In this document: one piece after another, positions 47,443-55,633 of the stretch
Position numbering within the stretch: the first letter of the stretch is position 1
Layout: each line of letters begins with the position of its first letter
Assembly (NCBI RefSeq): GCF_011602085.1
Contig: NZ_JAAONY010000001.1
Location: 1-64,000, forward strand
Reading direction: 5' to 3'
Length of the DNA: 64,000 nucleotides
Origin: Pseudoteredinibacter isoporae
GTDB lineage: Bacteria; Pseudomonadota; Gammaproteobacteria; Pseudomonadales; Cellvibrionaceae
Made by a program: the position numbers and the translations under genes
Notes under the pieces: model-generated
What the model was told of the DNA's origin: nothing
The model's database searches: none
What the model saw: the letters and a program-made list of their open reading frames with translations, nothing else

Positions 47443-48692
47443 TGTTAAGTGGTATAAGCGGTAAAACACACCTACTGTTGCTGGTCATTGTTCTCCCGGT
47501 AACCATCATTGCATCGTATGTAGGTTTGCATAATTCGGCACTCAAAGCGGTTGAACACACAGCCTTGCAGTCGGCCCGCGTCATGGCGATGACCATGAAC
47601 GCCGCTCGCATTCACTACAATAAAAACGTGGCCAAGAAGCTGAGCACCATCCCCAATATTCATATCGGTGCTGACTACGAAGACAAAGCCCAAGCCATTC
47701 CCAATCCCGCAACCTTCACCATTGAAGTGGCCGAAATGGTCAGCCAACAGCAACCCAATATTCGCGTAAGAATGTACAGCGAACACCCTTTCCCCAATCG
47801 GCAGGCAGAAGGTGGGCCACAAACCGATTTTGAATACAGCGCACTGGAAACGTTTCGGCAACAAAAGGCCAGCGGACAACAACCCAAAGCCGTATTTAAA
47901 AGTTTCCATATTGGGGGAAAACTGGAATTTGATTACATCGAACCTCTGGTGATGCAGGAAGCCTGTATTCAGTGCCATAACAAGCTGGATAACAGCCCCA
48001 AGAAAGACTGGAAAATTGGCGATATTCGTGGAGGCCTGTCTATTCGTCATATCATGGTTGATAACAGTGCCTTCGATCAACTAGAAGGTATTGCCATGCT
48101 CAGCATTGCCTTTATTGCGTCGTTCTCCACCATCATGTTGATCTGGAACTTCCGTCAATCCAGAAAACAATTACAAAGCAGCACCCAGAATTTTCTGAAA
48201 ATCGCCAACAGCGATCCACTCACCGGTCTGCTGAATCGACGTGGTTTCGAGCAAGCCATTCAGCACAGCTGGCGAGAACACCGTATCAACAAGCAACACA
48301 TGTCCATCATTTATTGCGACTTGGATAACTTTAAAACCCTCAACGATCAACACGGGCACGCGACGGGTGATATGCAGCTGATCAATGCAGCCGGCCTTAT
48401 CTCGACCACGCTAAGGCAGGGCATTGATTTCGCGGCCCGCATCGGCGGTGATGAGTTTGTTATTGTGCTCAGCAACACCAACCAAAGTGGCGCCAAGAAA
48501 GTCGCCAAACGCTTACTCGAAGGCGGCAAAACTGTAGAGGGTGACCACCCACTGGAGTGGAGTCTCGGCATCGCCTGTGCGAAGGTCACTTCCGGCATTA
48601 GCGCCACAACCTTGATCAGCTGGGCCGACAAGGCCATGTACCAGGCCAAATCCGTGGCCACAGGCAACTATCAGGTTTATCAGGAATCCTGA
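47442..48692 (+). CDS. diguanylate cyclase with periplasmic heme-motif sensor (DUF3365/Tll0287-like)
   Basis: A 416-residue membrane protein. Helix 1 (about 8-30) and helix 2 (about 215-235) flank a periplasmic domain of the DUF3365/Tll0287 type with a single c-type heme motif CIQCH (Cys175, Cys178, His179). The cytoplasmic GGDEF domain (about 250-416) has an intact GGDEF signature at 335-339, preceded by NRRGFE and DLDNFKTLND, so it should make c-di-GMP. GTG start, overlapping the previous stop as TAGTG. A redox- or gas-sensing role is inference from the heme motif. Confidence 0.88.
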   Translation: MLSGISGKTHLLLLVIVLPVTIIASYVGLHNSALKAVEHTALQSARVMAMTMNAARIHYNKNVAKKLSTIPNIHIGADYEDKAQAIPNPATFTIEVAEMVSQQQPNIRVRMYSEHPFPNRQAEGGPQTDFEYSALETFRQQKASGQQPKAVFKSFHIGGKLEFDYIEPLVMQEACIQCHNKLDNSPKKDWKIGDIRGGLSIRHIMVDNSAFDQLEGIAMLSIAFIASFSTIMLIWNFRQSRKQLQSSTQNFLKIANSDPLTGLLNRRGFEQAIQHSWREHRINKQHMSIIYCDLDNFKTLNDQHGHATGDMQLINAAGLISTTLRQGIDFAARIGGDEFVIVLSNTNQSGAKKVAKRLLEGGKTVEGDHPLEWSLGIACAKVTSGISATTLISWADKAMYQAKSVATGNYQVYQES

Positions 48693-48820
48693 TCCCAGTA
48701 TTCCAATCCGTAAAACAGGACACGTTTACTCAGCCCAGCACTCTACACTATTCCCATATCGCAGCTGCCGATGTCATACACCGGCAAGCGCTAAACCATC
48801 AAGTTTATTGGGAACACACT

Positions 48821-49015
48821 ATGAAAGATTTTTGGAAAGTCATCGGCGTTCTACTGCTGGTCTGGGTGGTATATGACCTCTACGCCGGTTACACCATTCT
48901 ACACGAAGTCATCTATATGGAAGAGTCACCAACTCTTTACTGGGGCGGCATCGTGATCTGGTTGACCCTCGCCATCAGCTGCTTTTTCTCCTGGGATAGC
49001 GAAGAAGAAAGCTGA
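48821..49015 (+). CDS. small two-helix membrane protein
   Basis: A 64-residue protein that I cannot assign. It has two hydrophobic helices (about 6-24 and 41-57) joined by an acidic loop (about 30-37), and an acidic tail DSEEES. GGGAACACACT precedes the ATG, and the composition looks like a real membrane protein. It stands alone between the cyclase gene and the DUF4136 lipoprotein gene, 128 and 114 bp away. Confidence 0.6.
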   Translation: MKDFWKVIGVLLLVWVVYDLYAGYTILHEVIYMEESPTLYWGGIVIWLTLAISCFFSWDSEEES

Positions 49016-49129
49016 TTCCCGACACGTTTGATTCATCCCTTTTGATTTAAGCCCTTTCGCTTTAATCCAAAACAAAGCCAAGCGCTCAATGAGCCGCTTG
49101 GACTTTTGACCTTCTGTAAGGACATTTAT

Positions 49130-49663
49130 ATGAAATACCTGAAGATTCTCTTGTTGTCCGCTTTGACCATTACCCTGGCGGCCTGTAATAAAAGCAATAT
49201 CAAAGCGGACTACGACACCGATACCAACTTCAGCAAGTTTGAGCGTTTCTATCTGGTGCCTTCCCGCCAAAGCACTTTGCGCGATACCCAGATAACCGAT
49301 ATGGAATTAGGTCGCGTCGAACGAGCCATCGCCAGCCAGGTAAAGACGCGCTACAGCGAAGTCTTTAACCCTCTCGAAGCGGATATTATCGTGAGCTACT
49401 ATCTGGATTCCGGCAAACGCGACGGCGTCAGCCTGAGTGGTAACTACAGTGGTAATGCCAATAGCGGCTCCTGGCGAGCCAAGGCCAAAGAAGCCGATAG
49501 CCTGGAGCCGGAATTGATTATCGACATCAATTCCAATAGCAGCGGCAAAATGCTGTGGCGCGGCAGTGTGACGCTCGGCGAGGAGAGCAAAGCCAAGCCG
49601 GAAGAGCGTCAAAAGCGCTATGAAACCGCCATCGCCAAGTTGCTGGCCAGCCTGCCAAAATAA
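49130..49663 (+). CDS. DUF4136 family lipoprotein
   Basis: A 177-residue lipoprotein from the ATG at 49130 (TAAGGACATTTAT upstream). The signal peptide ends in the lipobox TLAAC, with lipidated Cys16 followed by Asn, which favours the outer membrane. The mature part has the DUF4136 pattern: an early YDTDTNFSKFERFYLV segment, then a strand-rich body with IIVSYYL and a late KMLWRGSVTL segment. The function of the family is unknown. A likely terminator follows. Confidence 0.85.
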   Translation: MKYLKILLLSALTITLAACNKSNIKADYDTDTNFSKFERFYLVPSRQSTLRDTQITDMELGRVERAIASQVKTRYSEVFNPLEADIIVSYYLDSGKRDGVSLSGNYSGNANSGSWRAKAKEADSLEPELIIDINSNSSGKMLWRGSVTLGEESKAKPEERQKRYETAIAKLLASLPK

Positions 49664-49691
49664 GACCGGCTCCCTATTCCACACTTCGAGC

Positions 49692-49718
49692 GGCCGCCTT
49701 GCGCGGCCTTCTTATTGA
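49692..49718 (+). terminator. likely terminator after the DUF4136 gene
   Basis: Stem GGCCGC (49692-49697) with GCGGCC (49703-49708), a 5-nt loop, then TTCTTATT. Confidence 0.6.
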
Positions 49719-49778
49719 CCTATTCCGCGACAAAGCGCATCATGCCTCGGTTTTCCCAAATAACACTGGAATAGAACT

Positions 49779-50075
49779 GTGGACGATTTACAAAAAGAAC
49801 ACCACCGCCTGACCGGCCTGTTTATCGAAATGTGCAACACTGCCGCCCAGGAAACCGAGAACCCTGGCCTGGTTGCCGCCGCCCTGATGACGTCGGCTGC
49901 CAACTACTGCTCTTATGTGTCTACCGGCAATGCTGGCTATCTGAGCGAAAAAGGCATTGATGACCTAACCGAGCGTTTTCGTCATAACCTGCAAGTGCTG
50001 CAAGACATCAAAAAAGAAGAACACGAAAAAGCGCTGGCCGCAGCCCAAGCCTCTGAAGCCATCAAGAAAGACTGA
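49779..50075 (+). CDS. small helical protein (DUF3144-like)
   Basis: A 98-residue all-helical cytoplasmic protein with no signal or membrane segment. The middle part (about 35-50, LMTSAANYCSYVS) and an amphipathic C-terminal helix rich in Lys, Glu and Ala resemble DUF3144; that name is a recollection. The start is GTG at 49779 with a weak CTGGAATAGAA upstream. A strong bidirectional terminator follows. Confidence 0.65.
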   Translation: MDDLQKEHHRLTGLFIEMCNTAAQETENPGLVAAALMTSAANYCSYVSTGNAGYLSEKGIDDLTERFRHNLQVLQDIKKEEHEKALAAAQASEAIKKD

Positions 50076-50089
50076 GTTTCAGCAGGCAG

Positions 50090-50119
50090 AAAAAAGCCCA
50101 GCACTCGCTGGGCTTTTTT
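50090..50119. terminator. bidirectional rho-independent terminator
   Basis: Stem AAAAAAGCCCAGC (50090-50102) with GCTGGGCTTTTTT (50107-50119) and a 4-nt loop. T tracts on both strands serve the DUF3144-like gene and the carotenoid oxygenase gene. Confidence 0.93.
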
Positions 50120-50141
50120 GTTTTAACTGATGGATAAGGGC

Positions 50142-51680
50142 TTATTCCCCATAAAGGTCTTCACCGCGTACCCAGTTTGCGTGGAAGCCGCCCGGCACAC
50201 GCTGGGGTAATTTCAATTTACATACAGGGCCCTGGGCCACATCACGAGCATCGAAAACCAGGCAATACGACGTCCAGTCATTACTGTCGGTCACAATCGT
50301 AACCAGATAGCCCTGGTCCTCAGGATCATGTCGGGTAGCACCTTTCGCCGGGCAGTACGGAGCCTCGCTGCCGAAGACACCTTCACCATAGTCCCAACGC
50401 TCCAGATCGCCATTCTCCACGTCGTACTTTAACATCGCACCAAAGGCCAGAGTCCCCACGCCATCGTCTTTGCGAGTCATGATGTATTGGTTGAAACTGT
50501 AGCGGGTTTTATAGCCCATATAGAGCGGGTTCGAGCGATTGAATTCCGAGTTCAGGGTATCGATATCGTGCTCGATCACCTCTCCAGTTTTCATATTGAA
50601 TTTCCACACATACAGATTCGCTTCCAGGCGCATATAGGCCAGCATATGAGAAAGTTCGCCTTCACTCGGATCGGCTTTCGGCATCGGATTTGTAGACCGG
50701 CAACCCACCTGAATGACCCAATCCCCCTCTTCCCAGCAATTGGTCACGTGCAGAATATAGCAGGGCTCGCACTCGAACCATGTCACTTCATCACCTTTGC
50801 CATAACGCGGCTGCACACCAAAGCGTGTTGGCACATCGCGATGGAACGTCATCACGCGCTTACTGGTTTTTTCAAGCAAATCCACGTCGTGGAAAAACGG
50901 GCAATCGTGAACGATCACATAATTGGGCGTTACGCCAATATCGTGGGGCAAACGTGGACCCGGTAATGCCACACCTGCCTCATGAATAACATTGCCATCT
51001 TTGTCGGCAATACCATAGGTGTAATACGGATAGTCATCGGAATAATCAAAGAAGACCAGCTCACCGTTTTCCAAATCTACCTTGGAGTGCGCAGACAAAG
51101 CACGCTTCAAACCACCATTAAGATCTTCGCGACCTTGGGTATCCAAGGTTTCCATATCCAATTTATAGGGGATACCAGCGTTGTACCACAGGGACATAAT
51201 GTGGCCGTTGTAATACATCACATCAGTATTGGAAGTGTCTTTGATCGGAAAACCCGGGAGACTGAAATCAAAGGGGCCCATCACACCCGGCCATATCGCC
51301 TTATCTTCCTCGGCTTCTTTCACCTTGGCATCGGTTTGGATCCAACGATTACGGTAACTGGCCTTACCGTCTTTGAAGTTGATCATATGCAACATGCCAT
51401 CACCATCGAAGGCATGGTAGTTGAAACGAGGCTTGTACACCGCGTTGGGGCCATTGCGCAAATAGGCGCCATACAGGTCCGCCGGGACTTCGCCCTCAAC
51501 GACTTCCAACTCATCGGCCTGCACTTCCTCGCAGATCGGCGCGTAGACGCCGTGCAGATAAGGGTTATCGATTTCCTGAGTCCAGGAAGGCGCATCCGGC
51601 GCGGGGTTACCGTCTTTATCGCGAATGATCGTGCACTTTTCGGCAACTTCCAGAGCAATGGCTTGTTCGAGTGAGTTCAT
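50142..51680 (-). CDS. carotenoid (apocarotenoid/stilbene) cleavage oxygenase
   Basis: A 512-residue non-heme Fe(II) dioxygenase of the RPE65/CCD family, a seven-bladed propeller. The four iron-binding histidines are all in recognisable context: SAHSKVD (about His198), LPHDIGVTPNY (about His246), ILHVTNCWEE (about His311) and GGFHANWV (about His503). No signal peptide is seen. The start is the ATG at 51680 with TGGAGG upstream. The substrate could be a carotenoid, an apocarotenoid or a lignin-derived stilbene; no carotenoid synthesis genes are near. It is a single-gene unit. Confidence 0.9.
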   Translation of the reverse strand: MNSLEQAIALEVAEKCTIIRDKDGNPAPDAPSWTQEIDNPYLHGVYAPICEEVQADELEVVEGEVPADLYGAYLRNGPNAVYKPRFNYHAFDGDGMLHMINFKDGKASYRNRWIQTDAKVKEAEEDKAIWPGVMGPFDFSLPGFPIKDTSNTDVMYYNGHIMSLWYNAGIPYKLDMETLDTQGREDLNGGLKRALSAHSKVDLENGELVFFDYSDDYPYYTYGIADKDGNVIHEAGVALPGPRLPHDIGVTPNYVIVHDCPFFHDVDLLEKTSKRVMTFHRDVPTRFGVQPRYGKGDEVTWFECEPCYILHVTNCWEEGDWVIQVGCRSTNPMPKADPSEGELSHMLAYMRLEANLYVWKFNMKTGEVIEHDIDTLNSEFNRSNPLYMGYKTRYSFNQYIMTRKDDGVGTLAFGAMLKYDVENGDLERWDYGEGVFGSEAPYCPAKGATRHDPEDQGYLVTIVTDSNDWTSYCLVFDARDVAQGPVCKLKLPQRVPGGFHANWVRGEDLYGE

Positions 51681-51917
51681 GGCCCAACCTCCATCTAGAG
51701 CTATATACGGCACAAATTGATTGTATTTTTTATGACTGTGAGACTAATCATGGCTCAGTAAGTTTATTAATGCAAGTTATAAATCCAGAGTTGTCGAACA
51801 TTTTTCATACAGCAGCGACGACGGCTAAAAATAAATGGCCCAGCCCGTGCGCCCAAAGGCTAGGCTCGGGTACAATAGCCGCACTTAATTTATGCACTGA
51901 TTGGAGGCTGCCGCGCT

Positions 51918-53582
51918 ATGGCGCAATACGTTTACAGCATGAACCGTGTGGGCAAAATCGTCCCACCTAAACGTGAAATCTTGAAAGATATATCCTTGAG
52001 TTTCTTCCCTGGCGCAAAAATCGGCGTTCTGGGTTTGAACGGCTCGGGTAAATCTACTTTGCTGCGGATTATGGCTGGCGTGGACACCGACTATAACGGT
52101 GAAGCCCGCCCTATGCCTGGCATCAAGGTGGGCTATCTGCCACAGGAACCACAGCTCGACGAAAACAAAGATGTGCGCGGCAACGTTGAAGATGGTGTGC
52201 GTGAAGCACTCGATGCTCTGGCCGGTTTGGATCAGGTATACGCCGCCTACGCTGAAGAAGGTGCCGACTTTGACGCGTTGGCCAAAAAACAGGGTGAATA
52301 CGAAGACATCATCCAGGCCTGGGATGCCCACAATCTGGATCACAAACTGGAGCAGGCCGCCGATGCCCTGCGCCTGCCAGCCTGGGATGCCGAGGTCAAC
52401 AAATTATCCGGTGGTGAAAAACGCCGTGTAGCACTCTGTCGCCTGCTGCTATCCCGTCCGGACATGCTGCTGCTCGACGAACCTACAAACCACCTGGATG
52501 CCGAATCGGTTTTCTGGCTGGAGCAATTCCTACAGGAATTCTCTGGTACGGTGGTGGCCATTACCCACGATCGCTACTTCCTCGACAACGCCGCAGGCTG
52601 GATTCTGGAATTGGATCGCGGCCACGGTATTCCATACGAAGGTAACTACACCACCTGGCTGGAAACCAAAGAGCAACGTTTGGAGCAGGAACAGAAAACC
52701 GAAGCTGCCCACAACAAAGCCATCAAAGCGGAATTGGAGTGGGTACGCCAAAATCCAAAAGGTCGTCAGGCGAAAAACAAAGCGCGTCTGGCCCGCTTCG
52801 AAGAAATGCAATCCCAGGATTTCCAGTCGCGCAACGAAACCAATGAAATTTACATTCCACCCGGTGAACGCCTGGGCGACAAAGTGATTGAGATTAACAA
52901 TCTCAGCAAAAGCTTTGGCGACCGCAAGCTGATTGACGACCTGAGCATCTCCATTCCTAAAGGTGCGATTGTTGGAATCATCGGTGGTAACGGCGCAGGT
53001 AAATCGACCCTGTTCCGCATGATCGCCGGCACCGAACAACCGGACTCCGGCTCGGTAGAACTCGGTGAGACTGTAAAAGTCGCATACGTCGAACAAGGTC
53101 GGGAAAATCTGGACGATAACAAAAATGTTTGGGAAGCCATTTCCGATGGCCACGACATTTTGAAAATCGGTAATTACGAAGTCAGCTCACGCAGTTATGT
53201 GGGCCGCTTCAACTTCAAAGGCACTGACCAGCAAAAACGTGTGGGTGAACTCTCCGGTGGTGAGCGCGGCCGCTTGCACCTGGCCAATACATTAAAGCAA
53301 GGCGCCAATGTATTGTTGCTCGATGAACCGTCAAACGATTTGGACGTGGAAACCCTGCGCGCACTGGAAGAAGCCCTGCTGACCTTCCCTGGCTGTGCCA
53401 TGGTGATTTCGCACGATCGCTGGTTCCTGGATCGCGTAGCAACTCACATCCTGGCCTACGAAGGCGAAAGTGATATTGTTTTCTTTGAAGGCAACTACAC
53501 GGAGTACCACGAAGACTTTGTGGCTCGTAAAGGTGCGGACGCCGGTCCAAAACGCATGAAGTACAAGCCGATTAAAGCGTAA
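51918..53582 (+). CDS. ettA: energy-dependent translational throttle protein EttA (ABC-F)
   Basis: A 554-residue ABC-F protein that binds the ribosomal E site and gates entry into elongation according to the ATP/ADP ratio. It has two ATPase cassettes: Walker A GLNGSGKST (about 37-45) and GGNGAGKST (about 355-363), signatures LSGGEKRR and LSGGERGR, and Walker B LLLDEPTNHLD and LLLDEPSNDLD. The basic linker between cassettes (about 240-310) and the first-domain arm insert fit EttA rather than Uup. TTGGAGG precedes the ATG. Confidence 0.96.
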   Translation: MAQYVYSMNRVGKIVPPKREILKDISLSFFPGAKIGVLGLNGSGKSTLLRIMAGVDTDYNGEARPMPGIKVGYLPQEPQLDENKDVRGNVEDGVREALDALAGLDQVYAAYAEEGADFDALAKKQGEYEDIIQAWDAHNLDHKLEQAADALRLPAWDAEVNKLSGGEKRRVALCRLLLSRPDMLLLDEPTNHLDAESVFWLEQFLQEFSGTVVAITHDRYFLDNAAGWILELDRGHGIPYEGNYTTWLETKEQRLEQEQKTEAAHNKAIKAELEWVRQNPKGRQAKNKARLARFEEMQSQDFQSRNETNEIYIPPGERLGDKVIEINNLSKSFGDRKLIDDLSISIPKGAIVGIIGGNGAGKSTLFRMIAGTEQPDSGSVELGETVKVAYVEQGRENLDDNKNVWEAISDGHDILKIGNYEVSSRSYVGRFNFKGTDQQKRVGELSGGERGRLHLANTLKQGANVLLLDEPSNDLDVETLRALEEALLTFPGCAMVISHDRWFLDRVATHILAYEGESDIVFFEGNYTEYHEDFVARKGADAGPKRMKYKPIKA

Positions 53583-53602
53583 ACTTGAATGCAATTTGAC
53601 TG

Positions 53603-53635
53603 AATAAAAAACCCGGCAATGCCGGGTTTTTTATT
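53603..53635. terminator. bidirectional rho-independent terminator
   Basis: A near-perfect palindrome with the stem core CCCGGC/GCCGGG around AAT, flanked by AATAAAAAA and TTTTTTATT. It separates ettA (plus) from the paraoxonase-phosphatase operon (minus). Confidence 0.93.
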
Positions 53636-53658
53636 GGGCTGAATTAACTGAGCTTGGC

Positions 53659-54717
53659 TTACTCGTTCGCCGCACAAATCAACAAGCCCTCATTATAAAT
53701 TGAGCCCAGCAGCCACTGCTTATCACTCAAACCAACAGCAACACTTACCGCTGAATATCGATTCCCATCCAATGCGATTTGCAGGTGTTCTCCGTTCTTG
53801 CCAATGCGCCACACTCGACTGGGAGAAGGGTGAGCAGCATCGGAAACGTTCCGAATTTGGCTGACACCATTCACATGATCAGCCACCAGCAAATCTCCCT
53901 CTTTGGTCACACTGATGTTGTCCGGACTGTTACCCAGAGGCATTATCTCCAGCAGTTCCAAATCACCCGTGTGAACATCCCGCCTATAGGCGCGCAGTGC
54001 TGAGCCCCGGGATTCGGATACCCATAAAGTGTTGCTGCTCTGTTGGAATGCAATGCCGTTCGCAAACGCCAAATCATCCACAAGCTGACGATAGCGCCCT
54101 TCTTTATAGTGAACAACACCACTTCTCGCCAAACCGAGAAGCACCTCGATGAACATGGATGTGCCCGTAACGGCCTTACGATCATTCGTAAAGTAAAACT
54201 CATCTTGCGCGAGCGCTACAATATCATTCGGGGAGTGAATAAGATCATGCTCAAGCTTGTCGACTTGTTTCAGTTGACAGCCATCAATGTGAAACAAATA
54301 AATATCGTGCCCTTTCGAGGCATCTTCCGGAAAACGGTGGCTAATTACATAGAGGTAACTCTTTCCGTTCTCGTTGAAGTAACTGATACCATGAGGGTGA
54401 AAATCTGATAACGCTTCGGTGCCTTGCATTTTTTCAATGTCAGGCTCACCATCAATAAAGCTCACACGATAAATCGCCCCCGCCTCCTGAACACCCATGG
54501 AGTGAGAACGCCTGTCGTCCGCCGAAACATATGCAATATTGGTGCTTGCATCAAATTCAATGTCTTCAGCCCCCACCATCCCATGGACTATACGACAATG
54601 TTCGGAGTTCGATACAGAAGACAGCTCATTCGCCCCACCCAAAGACAGCCACACATAAACAAGCCCTGACAAAAAGAGAACAAGCAGGCCCAACAGGAGT
54701 TTTATAAGATAAGACAC
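53659..54717 (-). CDS. paraoxonase-like six-bladed propeller hydrolase, membrane-anchored
   Basis: A 352-residue protein with a clear resemblance to mammalian serum paraoxonases (PON). The N-terminal hydrophobic helix (about 4-25) looks like an uncleaved anchor. Residues matching the PON calcium sites are present: Glu51 and Asp52 (GAEDIEF), Asn164 (SPNDI), Asn220 (FANGI), Asp266 and Asn267 (SPDNIS). The PON catalytic pair has counterparts in His109 (PHGIS) and His127 (VISH). Cys41 and a C-terminal Cys (about 348) match the PON1 disulfide. PON enzymes hydrolyse lactones and, promiscuously, phosphotriesters. GTG start, last of a three-gene operon, seven bases after the HAD gene. Confidence 0.85.
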   Translation of the reverse strand: MSYLIKLLLGLLVLFLSGLVYVWLSLGGANELSSVSNSEHCRIVHGMVGAEDIEFDASTNIAYVSADDRRSHSMGVQEAGAIYRVSFIDGEPDIEKMQGTEALSDFHPHGISYFNENGKSYLYVISHRFPEDASKGHDIYLFHIDGCQLKQVDKLEHDLIHSPNDIVALAQDEFYFTNDRKAVTGTSMFIEVLLGLARSGVVHYKEGRYRQLVDDLAFANGIAFQQSSNTLWVSESRGSALRAYRRDVHTGDLELLEIMPLGNSPDNISVTKEGDLLVADHVNGVSQIRNVSDAAHPSPSRVWRIGKNGEHLQIALDGNRYSAVSVAVGLSDKQWLLGSIYNEGLLICAANE

Positions 54718-54724
54718 GAGAAAC

Positions 54725-55627
54725 TTAGTTCACCTCGTAGAAGATGTTTTTGAAGTCTTTCCTCATACTGACGGCCGTCAGATTCACAGCAGAAAATGCC
54801 TTGGCGATTTTCTGGTTTTTATCCCCATAATCATACTCACGCTGAGCATCATCGTGTGTAATCAAAATGGACAAACCGCCATCTGCGACCCAATCCAGCA
54901 TCTGTAAATCTCCCAGAGAATTCCCAACCGCCAAGACAGGCTTCTTACCAATACGATGCATAATATTGCTGACTTTGCCTTGCCCAAGATTGATCGGCTT
55001 CCGGTATTCCCCACTCCGCAATACTGCATTGCTGCGATCATCACGATAGTAAGCAACATTTTGAGCAATCACGTGATCCGCTGGAATGCCAAATAATTCA
55101 AAAGCAACAGACCGAACAAATCCTTCATCTGAGCCAGTGCACAAATAAACGTCAAATTTGTTTTTCTTCAGCAAGCGTATCAATTCCAACATAGGCTGAT
55201 AAATCAATTTTGCATGTGGTGCCTTGTACCTCGGATGCAAGCTGCCATTCAGCAAAAACTCCCGGGATTTCTCTTGATAGCTTTTCTCCGACATCCCTTC
55301 AAACAGCTTGGCTGATAATGTTAACAATGTAGCTTCGCTCTTTGGCTGAGCCGAGGAAAGTGCTGGCGAATGCTCTGACAAGACGAAGCCCTGTTGTGCA
55401 TAGTGTGGTTTTTCAACCCACAAGGTGCCATCCACGTCGAATACGGCAATGCGACTTTCGACAGGAATAAAATCCGGTGCATTAGGATTCAGGGAACGCT
55501 CTACGAATTGAAGAATGTTTTCCTTGCTCGCATTATTCAACCAGCTTGGTAACACATCATCAGAACTGGCATGGACAATTGAGCTGAAAAATACAAACAT
55601 TACAGACAGATAAGAAAGTGACTTCAT
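54725..55627 (-). CDS. exported HAD-superfamily phosphatase
   Basis: A 300-residue protein with a Sec signal peptide (about 1-20, VHA). The HAD motif I is FDVDGTLW (about 63-70), with the nucleophile Asp and the acid-base Asp; motif II is LCTGSDE (about 159-165) and motif IV is AVGNSLGDLQML (about 227-238). A cap domain of about 80 residues lies between I and II. It is phosphoserine-phosphatase-like, so a periplasmic phosphomonoesterase is the best guess, with the substrate unknown. AGGTCTGT precedes the ATG, and six bases separate it from the phoD-like stop. Confidence 0.87.
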   Translation of the reverse strand: MKSLSYLSVMFVFFSSIVHASSDDVLPSWLNNASKENILQFVERSLNPNAPDFIPVESRIAVFDVDGTLWVEKPHYAQQGFVLSEHSPALSSAQPKSEATLLTLSAKLFEGMSEKSYQEKSREFLLNGSLHPRYKAPHAKLIYQPMLELIRLLKKNKFDVYLCTGSDEGFVRSVAFELFGIPADHVIAQNVAYYRDDRSNAVLRSGEYRKPINLGQGKVSNIMHRIGKKPVLAVGNSLGDLQMLDWVADGGLSILITHDDAQREYDYGDKNQKIAKAFSAVNLTAVSMRKDFKNIFYEVN

Positions 55628-55633
55628 ACAGAC

